Position numbers and translations under genes: made by a program. Positions 16,291 to 23,260 of a DNA stretch of 64,000 nt are shown here, one piece after another. The stretch's first letter is position 1, and each line of letters opens with the position of its first letter. The stretch covers positions 1 to 64,000 of the forward strand of contig NZ_VJOO01000016.1 of NCBI RefSeq assembly GCF_007556755.1. Reading direction: 5' to 3'. The DNA comes from Tepidimonas fonticaldi. GTDB lineage: Bacteria > Pseudomonadota > Gammaproteobacteria > Burkholderiales > Burkholderiaceae_C. Below the pieces are notes generated by a model. It had not been told where the DNA came from, searched no databases, and worked only from the letters and a program-made list of their open reading frames with translations.

Positions 16291-17226
16291 ATGGCGACAC
16301 CCCTCCCGCTGCACGACCGCGACGGCAAGATCTGGATGGACGGCGAACTCGTCGACTGGCGCGACGCCAAGGTGCACGTGCTGACGCACACGCTGCACTA
16401 CGGCTGCGGCGCCTTCGAGGGCGTGCGCGCCTACAGGACCGAGCGGGGCACGGCGATCTTCCGGTTGCAGGAGCACACCGAGCGCCTGTTCAACAGCGCC
16501 AAGATCCTGCGCATGAAGATCCCCTTCAGCGTGGAGGAGGTCAACGAGGCGCAGCGCGCCGTCATCCGCGCCAACGGGCTGGAAAGCGGCTACATCCGCC
16601 CGCTGACCTGGATCGGGTCGGAAAAGCTCGGCGTCAGCCCGAAGGGCAACCGCGTGCACCTGATGGTGGCGGCCTGGGCGTGGGGCGCCTACCTCGGCGA
16701 GGAAGGGATGAAGCGCGGCATCCGCGTCAAGACCTCCAGCTACACGCGCCACCACGTCAACATCACGATGACGCAGGCCAAGACGGTGTCCAACTACACC
16801 AACTCCATCCTGGCCAACATGGAAGCCACCGACGACGGCTACGACGAGGCGCTGCTGCTGGACCCGGCCGGCTTCGTCTCCGAAGGTGCTGGCGAAAACC
16901 TCTTCATCGTCAAGAACGGCGTCGTCTACACCCCGGACCTGTCGGCCGGCGCGCTCAACGGGATCACGCGCAACACCGTGCTGCACATCGCCAAGGACCT
17001 GGGCCTGGAAGTGGTGCAGAAGCGCATCACCCGCGACGAGGTCTACATCGCCGACGAGGCGTTCTTCACCGGCACCGCCGCCGAAGTCACCCCGATCCGC
17101 GAACTGGACCGGGTGACCATCGGCGCGGGCCAGCGCGGCCCGATCACCGAACGCATCCAGAACGCGTTCTTCGACATCGTCAACGGCCGCAACCCGAAGT
17201 ACGCGCACTGGCTGACGTTGGTCTGA
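16291..17226 (+). CDS. ilvE: Branched-chain amino acid aminotransferase IlvE
   Basis: IlvE is the PLP-dependent transaminase for the last step of leucine, isoleucine and valine synthesis. The 311-residue product begins with DRDGKIWMDGELVDWRDA, shows HTLHYGCGAFEGVRAY near residues 32-47, the PLP lysine in TQAKTVSNYTNSILA, and the SEGAGENLF and FFTGTAAEVTPI motifs of class IV aminotransferases. Length and motifs match the bacterial IlvE family; D-amino-acid transaminases are shorter and lack these motifs. A small zinc-finger gene follows after 30 bases, probably in the same transcript. Confidence 0.97.
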   Translation: MATPLPLHDRDGKIWMDGELVDWRDAKVHVLTHTLHYGCGAFEGVRAYRTERGTAIFRLQEHTERLFNSAKILRMKIPFSVEEVNEAQRAVIRANGLESGYIRPLTWIGSEKLGVSPKGNRVHLMVAAWAWGAYLGEEGMKRGIRVKTSSYTRHHVNITMTQAKTVSNYTNSILANMEATDDGYDEALLLDPAGFVSEGAGENLFIVKNGVVYTPDLSAGALNGITRNTVLHIAKDLGLEVVQKRITRDEVYIADEAFFTGTAAEVTPIRELDRVTIGAGQRGPITERIQNAFFDIVNGRNPKYAHWLTLV

Positions 17227-17256
17227 GCCATTTGTCTGCCCAACACGAGCAACGCC

Positions 17257-17499
17257 ATGACCGCCACCACCCAAGCCCCCGCCGTGGTCGAGCTCGCTGC
17301 AGCCGACCTCAACGCCCACGGCCGCATCCACTGCCCGCATCCTAAAGCCGGCATGGAACTGTGGAACAGCCACCCACGCGTCTTTCTGGACCTGAGCCAC
17401 ACCGGGCAGGCGCAGTGTCCGTATTGTGGGACGGTGTACCGGCTCCACGCGGCGGCCTCGGCAGAGCGCGCCTCATCGTGCGCCTCGCCCAAGAGGTGA
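17257..17499 (+). CDS. Small zinc-finger protein (zf-CHCC type)
   Basis: An 80-residue protein with the CHCC-type zinc-binding pattern: CPHP near residue 26, HPRVFLDL, and CPYCGTVYRL. The same fold occurs in the NDUFS6 subunit of complex I and in small bacterial proteins of unknown role. The location between ilvE and glycan-ligase genes is frequent in beta-proteobacteria, as far as I recall. The last 15 residues are low complexity. Function is not established; the zinc ligands are clearly visible. Confidence 0.88.
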   Translation: MTATTQAPAVVELAAADLNAHGRIHCPHPKAGMELWNSHPRVFLDLSHTGQAQCPYCGTVYRLHAAASAERASSCASPKR

Positions 17500-17523
17500 C
17501 ATCGAACCTGCCGCCCCCTCCCA

Positions 17524-18858
17524 ATGCTCCTCAAGGATAGGCGCGCCTCGGACGTGGTGGGCCGCGAGCGCATCGCGCAGGCACTGGTCAGCACCGGGGT
17601 GTTTGCAACGCCGGCATTGAGTTTGGCGCTTCCTTCAGGCTATTCTTTGGGTATATTGTGCCTTCTGTTGGCCGGCCTCCTCGGCTTACCTGACTACATC
17701 TCACGATCCCGCACCACGATCCCCGCAGCCGTACTCCACTTTCTGTTGGCGGCGTGGTGGATGGTTTGCGTTTGGTTTTTTCGTATCGATAACGTCGGCT
17801 GGAACCATGTCGAGGGCTACGAACGCTTACTCAAATACGCACTGTCGCCCTTGGCCGCTGTTGCGTTGCTAACATTTCGACCGCCGCCACAGCTGGCATG
17901 GTACGGATGCACGGTCGGCGCGATACTGGCTGGGGCTACAGCGATAACCCAGGTTCATATACTGGGTTACGAGCGCGCCAATGGCCATACCAATGCCATT
18001 CAGTTTGGCAATTTAGCTCTGCTGCTTTCGCTCTGGTCTGCGGTCGGTCTGCACTACTTTCGAGGCCGCACCTTCAGAACTCTGTGGGGCTTCTTAGGGA
18101 TGATCGGCGGAAGTGCGGCGATATTCTTGTCAGGCACCCGCAGCGCATGGTGGATCACGGCGCTCGCCGTGCTCGTGTACCTTTGGGCCACGTTGCGCCC
18201 TCGCCACGCCGATGCCGGACCTCGTGGTACCGGGACTTACCGCGCGCTTGGCCCCATTTTCATCGTCCTCGTTAGCGGCGCCATTACAGTGCTTATGTGG
18301 CAGCCGATCACCAACCGAATCAGCGAGGGCTTACGAGACCTCCAACTTTACCACGACAACAATACCGACACGTCCCTGGGTCATCGGCTGGCTCATTGGA
18401 AATTGGCCTGGCGCCTAGGCTACGAACAGCCCCTATTGGGCTGGGGACAACAGGGTTATGAAAAACGAAAAGCCGAGCTGGTAAGCACCAATGAAGCACC
18501 CTCAACTGTGTTGAGGTTTCGTCACGCGCACAGCGACGTCCTTGACCTTTGGGCTAAAGCAGGCTTGGTGGGCGTCGTCTCGTACTGTCTACTGCTTGGG
18601 ACACCACTGTGGTACAGCCTGCGCCTGTGGCGTGCACAGCGCACACACTGTACCGATCCAGACGCCCTCGTCATACGCTACGCGGCTCTTTGTGGTACCG
18701 TTACCGTCTTATGTTATGTTGGCTTCGGCCTGACCCAGACCTTTTTCGCTCACAACAACGGCAACATGATGTACCTGTATATGACCATTTTATGGTTATG
18801 CTTGGTTTTTGGCGTTCGACCACAAAACAACCAAACAAGGCTCGTCAAGCATGCCTAG
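17524..18858 (+). CDS. O-antigen ligase-like membrane protein
   Basis: The 444-residue protein has about ten hydrophobic segments and a large periplasmic loop between about residues 270 and 345, the layout of WaaL/Wzy_C-type O-antigen ligases and polymerases. The loop contains LAHWKLAWRLGYEQPLLGWGQQGYE and RHAHSDVLDLWAKAGLVG, matching the Wzy_C region with its conserved His. It would join polysaccharide to lipid A core in the periplasm, or polymerise repeat units. Base composition is clearly less GC-rich than upstream genes and third positions are often A or T, a sign of transfer. The next gene starts 8 bases inside its end. Ligase versus polymerase cannot be decided from sequence alone. Confidence 0.85.
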   Translation: MLLKDRRASDVVGRERIAQALVSTGVFATPALSLALPSGYSLGILCLLLAGLLGLPDYISRSRTTIPAAVLHFLLAAWWMVCVWFFRIDNVGWNHVEGYERLLKYALSPLAAVALLTFRPPPQLAWYGCTVGAILAGATAITQVHILGYERANGHTNAIQFGNLALLLSLWSAVGLHYFRGRTFRTLWGFLGMIGGSAAIFLSGTRSAWWITALAVLVYLWATLRPRHADAGPRGTGTYRALGPIFIVLVSGAITVLMWQPITNRISEGLRDLQLYHDNNTDTSLGHRLAHWKLAWRLGYEQPLLGWGQQGYEKRKAELVSTNEAPSTVLRFRHAHSDVLDLWAKAGLVGVVSYCLLLGTPLWYSLRLWRAQRTHCTDPDALVIRYAALCGTVTVLCYVGFGLTQTFFAHNNGNMMYLYMTILWLCLVFGVRPQNNQTRLVKHA

Positions 18859-19855
18859 CAACCCCATTGACGCTGTCATCACGTGGGTGAATGGCAACGA
18901 CCCGGACCACCAAAAAAAACGCGCCCTTTGGCAACCACGTAGCGGAGCCGACGCTCCCAACGCGATCATTCCAACACGCTTTGCCGATGACGGCGAAATT
19001 TATTATTGTTTGATTTCAATATTGCACTACGCACCATTTATTCAAAATATCTTTATCGTAACTGACAACCAGCACCCCAAACACCTGAATGCCATTGCTG
19101 CCGCCGCACCAAACACACAAATCCGTGTGATCGATCACCAAGAAATCTTTCGCGGTTACGAGAACTATCTACCCTCATTCAACTCGACAACAATCGAAAC
19201 ATTGTTGTATCGCATAAACGACCTCAGCGAGCATTTCATATACTTTAACGACGACTTTTTTTTAAATGCCCCCGTCACCGTAAACGATTTTTTTCGCGCT
19301 GGACAGCCGGTGATCTATGGAAAACAGCAGTCAACCATCCCAACGCTGGTTAAACACAAGCTGAAACGCACAACACAGCGATTATTACACCAACCCAGCC
19401 AGGTGAGCTACCTTTATAAACAAGCAAAATCCGCGCAACTTATTGGCAGCCCAATATTCATTCGTGTTGGCCATACGCCACGCGCCCTTCGCAAGTCGAC
19501 TTTCGAACAGTTTTTTTCACAACACCCGATGCTACTGGAACAACAGCTCGTGCATCGCTTCCGTCATCCAGAGCAATTTCATGCGATCGCGCTAGCCCAT
19601 TTGCTTGATCGCCTTTACAACCGCGCCATTCTTTTACCGGACCCACCTCAATTCTATCTAAAACCAAGCAGCGATCTCCAGCGACAGCTGCAACTGCTCG
19701 ATTGCGAAGATATCAAATTCGGATGCATCCAGAGTCTGGATCTTTTTACCGCCACTGATCGTCAGCTTATCAAATCACACCTGTTTCGTAAGTTTGCCGC
19801 ATCCCTACCACAAGCACTCGAGAGTATCCTCCGGTCAACTCACGGTAATTCCTGA
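18851..19855 (+). CDS. Stealth-family sugar phosphotransferase
   Basis: The 334-residue protein matches the Stealth family, which transfers sugar-1-phosphate to build phosphodiester-linked surface glycans. CR1 is at the N-terminus (PIDAVITWVNGNDPDHQKK), CR2 follows (FADDGEIYYCLISILHYAP and IFIVTDNQHP), and CR3 contains FIYFNDDFFLNAPV. A further His/Arg-rich part follows around residues 200-260. ATG 18851 overlaps the ligase gene by 8 bases; a longer in-frame start at 18809 lies deep in that gene and is rejected. The gene is strikingly AT-rich with runs of T, unlike its surroundings, so it is probably acquired. It converges with and overlaps the 3' end of the family 25 glycosyltransferase by 16 bases. 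Confidence 0.88.
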   Translation: MPSNPIDAVITWVNGNDPDHQKKRALWQPRSGADAPNAIIPTRFADDGEIYYCLISILHYAPFIQNIFIVTDNQHPKHLNAIAAAAPNTQIRVIDHQEIFRGYENYLPSFNSTTIETLLYRINDLSEHFIYFNDDFFLNAPVTVNDFFRAGQPVIYGKQQSTIPTLVKHKLKRTTQRLLHQPSQVSYLYKQAKSAQLIGSPIFIRVGHTPRALRKSTFEQFFSQHPMLLEQQLVHRFRHPEQFHAIALAHLLDRLYNRAILLPDPPQFYLKPSSDLQRQLQLLDCEDIKFGCIQSLDLFTATDRQLIKSHLFRKFAASLPQALESILRSTHGNS

Positions 19856-20586
19856 CCTCGTACCATCCACGCATTTTGGATGGCATGCACCAGCTGCAGG
19901 TACCAACGCTTCCGTTGTTGTTTCCACGTGCGCCGGGAACGACCGTTTGCCCAAATCGAGCTGTTCTTGGACAGCGGCGCCTTTTCGACCACCGAGGGGA
20001 AGATACCAAAAATTCGCAGATCAAACTCCCACCAATAGCGCTTATCCACATCAATGGGACGTCCAAATGGAACGAAGTTTTTGTATACTTTACGCGCGCC
20101 GGCTTGGCTTACAACATAAGCATTCGACCAGCTCGGAACACGCTTGTACGTGCAAAGCTCGTATCCTTCGAGGTCACTTAACGGCCGACGCAGACGGGGA
20201 CGCTCCTTTTGCCGATTGTACAACTTGATAATATCCCAGCCTTCGACTGGCAATCTTTCGATTGCTTTCAAAACCGCTGGTAAGCCGTCCTTCAGAATAA
20301 CATCGTCTTCGAGTATCAACATGCGGTCGTAGGATGCCTCGATGGCATGCCGGGCTGCATACAAATGACTGACGTAGCAACCTTTCTCGCCATCCGAGAG
20401 TGGCCGGTAGAACTTTCTTTGATTGACCTCGCTCGAATAGAATTTAGATTGCTCCTGAGGTGTCAGCTCACTCCACAGCACACCCCGGATGCGGTGCGCG
20501 GACAGACCGAACCGCTCCAGCTGGTGCTCCAAATGTCGACGGCGATCGACATCGCGGTCAAGGTTAATATAGACGATAGGAATCAT
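19840..20586 (-). CDS. Family 25 glycosyltransferase (LPS type)
   Basis: The 248-residue protein is a Glyco_transf_25 enzyme: it opens with IPIVYINLDRDVDRRRHLE, has GEKGCYVSHLYAARHA and the MLILEDDVIL metal-binding acidic motif, and the WSNAYVVSQAGARKV segment near residue 155. Such enzymes add galactose or related sugars to lipooligosaccharide. The C-terminal basic tail (RSRRTWKQQRKRW) is typical for membrane association. It starts 7 bases after the thioesterase stop on the same strand, so it may be transcribed by read-through from the fatty-acid oxidation operon, but its AT-rich composition groups it with the two polysaccharide genes on the other strand. Confidence 0.9.
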   Translation of the reverse strand: MIPIVYINLDRDVDRRRHLEHQLERFGLSAHRIRGVLWSELTPQEQSKFYSSEVNQRKFYRPLSDGEKGCYVSHLYAARHAIEASYDRMLILEDDVILKDGLPAVLKAIERLPVEGWDIIKLYNRQKERPRLRRPLSDLEGYELCTYKRVPSWSNAYVVSQAGARKVYKNFVPFGRPIDVDKRYWWEFDLRIFGIFPSVVEKAPLSKNSSIWANGRSRRTWKQQRKRWYLQLVHAIQNAWMVRGQELP

Positions 20587-20593
20587 TGCTCAA

Positions 20594-21082
20594 TCAAGAC
20601 ACAATATAAACCCCCGCCCCCGTCGCCAGCAACTTTCCATCGGCCCCAGAAAAAGACATGCGTGTGGAAGCGACACGCGAGCCCAAGCGCAGCGTTTCCG
20701 CTTGCAGCTCGAACGTGGCGCCGATGCCGGGGCGCAGGTAGTCGATGCGCAGGTCGATGGTACCCAGCTTGGCGAAACGATGCAGCCGTTGCGCCGGCGG
20801 CTCGTCCATGTGGCGTGCGCCGATGGCGGCCATCACCGCCAGCCCCCCCATCGCGTCCAGGCCGGCGCTGATAACGCCGCCGTGGACGCGGTGGTAAGCA
20901 TAATGCCCAACCAGCTCGGGACGCATGTCGATGCGTGCGCGCACTTGGTGCGGCGCGATGTCGGTGATCCGCAGGCCGAGCACCCGGTTGAAGACGATTT
21001 TGTCTTCAAAAATTTCCCGCACGCCGGCGATGAACTCGGGCTCGAAGGCGATCGCAGGGTCAGGGGAAGCGTCACGTGTCAT
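20594..21082 (-). CDS. Hotdog-fold acyl-CoA thioesterase (PaaI-like)
   Basis: A 162-residue hotdog thioesterase, expected to hydrolyse acyl-CoA to free acid and CoA in the cytoplasm. Visible features are HYAYHRVHGGVISAGLDAMGG (the HGG motif and following hotdog helix) and TIDLRIDYLRPG with GSRVASTRMSF for the central strands. ATG at 21082 is preceded by AAGGTGG; an upstream in-frame GTG at 21118 has no such site. It is the last enzyme of the minus-strand beta-oxidation cluster, separated from the enoyl-CoA hydratase by 123 bases. Confidence 0.88.
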   Translation of the reverse strand: MTRDASPDPAIAFEPEFIAGVREIFEDKIVFNRVLGLRITDIAPHQVRARIDMRPELVGHYAYHRVHGGVISAGLDAMGGLAVMAAIGARHMDEPPAQRLHRFAKLGTIDLRIDYLRPGIGATFELQAETLRLGSRVASTRMSFSGADGKLLATGAGVYIVS

Positions 21083-21205
21083 CGTGGGGCCACCTTTCGG
21101 GAAACGATTATCGGGCACCTGGGTAAAGGCCGCCGTCCACGACGGTCGTGGACAGTGGCCCCAGAGTTATCCCGGCCAACGAAATGTCGGCCTGCGCGCC
21201 GCCGC

Positions 21206-21979
21206 TCAAAGGCGGCTGAAGTCGGGGGTGCGCTTTTCCAAAAAGGCGGCAAACGCCTCTTTCGCAGCCGGCTCGCGCAGCATGCGGCCAAAGATCGTCC
21301 CTTCCTCGGCCATACGCTGCAGGACCGCGTCTTGCTGCGCGCCTTTCATCAGGCGCTTGGTCTCGACCAGCGACGTCAGCGGTTTGGCGGCCAGCTTGCG
21401 CGCCATCTGCTGGGTGTAGCCGTTGGTCTCATGGGGTGGCAATACTTTGTTGACCAGGCCCACCTCCAGCGCCGCTTCGGCGTAGATCGGCTCGCCCAGC
21501 AGCAGCGCCTCGGCGGCGCGGTGGTAGCCGAACATCTGCGGCGCGATCAGGCTGGAGGCGCCTTCGGCGCACAGGCCCAGGTTGACGAACGGCATGGAAA
21601 ACGCCGCGTTGTCCCCGGCGTAGACCAGGTCGCAGTGGAACAGCATCGTCGTGCCGATGCCCACGGCGGGGCCACACACCGCCGCCAGGAGGGGCTTGGG
21701 GAAGGTTGCAATCGAGCGCAGAAACCGAAACACGGGGCTGTCGGTGCCCGCCGGCGGCTGGTGGAGGAACTCCTCGATATCGTTGCCGGCGCTGAACATG
21801 GCCTCCTGGCCCTGGATGACGACCACCCGCACCGAGGTGTCGTCGGCACCTCGCTCGAGCGCCTCGGCCAGGGTGGCGTACATCGCACTGGTCAGCGCGT
21901 TTTTGCGTTGCGGGCGGTTGAGGGTCAGCGTCAGCACGCCGCCCTCGGTGTGCTGCAGGATATCCTGGGTTGTGGTCAC
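21206..21979 (-). CDS. Enoyl-CoA hydratase/isomerase family protein
   Basis: Crotonase-family enzyme of 257 residues, predicted to hydrate enoyl-CoA in fatty-acid oxidation. It shows NRPQRKNALTSAMYATLAEAL, the oxyanion-hole stretch FSAGNDIEEFL, and VCGPAVGIGTTMLFHCDLVYA. The position usually holding the second catalytic Glu (AGCE or PEVGL) is different here: FVNLGLCAEGASS, a pattern more like enoyl-CoA isomerases (ECI/PECI) than true hydratases. GTG at 21979, with GGAGGC 6 bases upstream, is preferred; ATG codons at 22009 and 22006 overlap the thiolase stop and are possible alternatives. Confidence 0.85.
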   Translation of the reverse strand: MTTTQDILQHTEGGVLTLTLNRPQRKNALTSAMYATLAEALERGADDTSVRVVVIQGQEAMFSAGNDIEEFLHQPPAGTDSPVFRFLRSIATFPKPLLAAVCGPAVGIGTTMLFHCDLVYAGDNAAFSMPFVNLGLCAEGASSLIAPQMFGYHRAAEALLLGEPIYAEAALEVGLVNKVLPPHETNGYTQQMARKLAAKPLTSLVETKRLMKGAQQDAVLQRMAEEGTIFGRMLREPAAKEAFAAFLEKRTPDFSRL

Positions 21980-22005
21980 GGTGTCGCCTCCAGTCGTCAC
22001 GGGCA

Positions 22006-23241
22006 TCATACCCGCTCGAAGATGCCGGCCGCACCTTGCCCCATGCCGACGCACATGGTCACCATGCCGTAGCGCAGCTGGTGGCGGCGCAGCGCGTGCA
22101 CAACGGTGGCCGAGCGGATGGCACCGGTGGCCCCCAGCGGGTGGCCCAGCGCGATGGCGCCGCCCATCGGGTTGACCTTGGCGGGATCCAGGCCAAGCTG
22201 GTTCATCACCGCCAGCGACTGCGCGGCGAACGCTTCGTTGAGCTCAATCCAGTCCAGGTCGTCTTGCTTGAGGCCGGCGGCCTTGAGCGCGGCGGGGATG
22301 GCTTCGATCGGGCCGATGCCCATGATGTGCGGCGGCACCCCACGGCTGGCGTAACTGACAAAGCGCGCCAGCGGCTGCAGGCCAAAGCGCTTGATGGCGT
22401 CCTCGCTGGCCAGGATCAGGGCGCCGGCGCCATCCGAGGTCTGCGAGCTGTTGCCCGCCGTGACGCTGCCCAGCCCGGTGGGCGTGAGGTCGGCGCGGCG
22501 TGGCGTGGCGAACACCGGGCGCAGCTTGGCCAGGGCTTCCAGGGTGGTGTCGGCACGCGGGCCCTCGTCCAGATCGACGGTGCGGCGCTGGATGCCGACT
22601 TCGCCCCGGTCCAGGTCCAGCGTGCGCTCTTCCACCTCCACCGGCGTGATCTCGTCGCGGAACTCGCCGGCCTGCTGCGCGCGGATGGCGCGCTGGTGCG
22701 ACTGCAGCGCAAATTCGTCCTGCGCCTGGCGCGACACCTTCCACTGCTGCGCCACCTTCTCGGCGGTCAGCCCCATGCCGTAGGCGATGCCGTAGTCGTC
22801 CACATCGTCGGTGTTGGCAAAGATCGCCGGGGAGAGGCTGGGCGTGTTGCCCATCATCGGCACCATGCTCATGCTCTCCACGCCGGCGGCAATCATCACG
22901 TCGGCCTCGCCGACGCGGATGCGGTCGGCGGCCATCTGCACCGCCGACAGACCGGAGGCGCAGAAACGGTTGACGGTGATGCCGCCCACGCTCTTGGGCA
23001 GACCGGCCAGCACCGCGCCGATGCGCGCGACGTTCAAGCCCTGCTGCGCCTCGGGGATGGCGCAGCCGCAGATCACGTCTTCGATGGCGGCCGGGTCGAG
23101 CGAGGGCACCTGCGCCACGGCGGCGCGCAACACGTGCGCCAGCAGGTCGTCCGGTCGGGTGTGGCGGAAATAGCCCTTGTGGGACTTGCCGATCGGTGTG
23201 CGGGTGGCCGCGACGATGTAGGCGTCTTGTCGGGTTTTCAT
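22006..23241 (-). CDS. fadA: 3-ketoacyl-CoA thiolase
   Basis: Thiolase of 411 residues for the last step of beta-oxidation, cleaving 3-ketoacyl-CoA with CoA. The nucleophilic Cys is in VNRFCASGLSAVQMA; the C-terminal signatures NEAFAAQSLAV, GGAIALGHPLGATGAIR and CVGMGQGAAGIFE (second catalytic Cys) are intact. It follows the FadB-type gene after 19 bases, the usual fadBA order. Length fits FadA/FadI rather than the shorter acetoacetyl-CoA thiolases. Confidence 0.95.
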   Translation of the reverse strand: MKTRQDAYIVAATRTPIGKSHKGYFRHTRPDDLLAHVLRAAVAQVPSLDPAAIEDVICGCAIPEAQQGLNVARIGAVLAGLPKSVGGITVNRFCASGLSAVQMAADRIRVGEADVMIAAGVESMSMVPMMGNTPSLSPAIFANTDDVDDYGIAYGMGLTAEKVAQQWKVSRQAQDEFALQSHQRAIRAQQAGEFRDEITPVEVEERTLDLDRGEVGIQRRTVDLDEGPRADTTLEALAKLRPVFATPRRADLTPTGLGSVTAGNSSQTSDGAGALILASEDAIKRFGLQPLARFVSYASRGVPPHIMGIGPIEAIPAALKAAGLKQDDLDWIELNEAFAAQSLAVMNQLGLDPAKVNPMGGAIALGHPLGATGAIRSATVVHALRRHQLRYGMVTMCVGMGQGAAGIFERV

Positions 23242-23260
23242 GTCGGGTGTCTCCGCGGGT

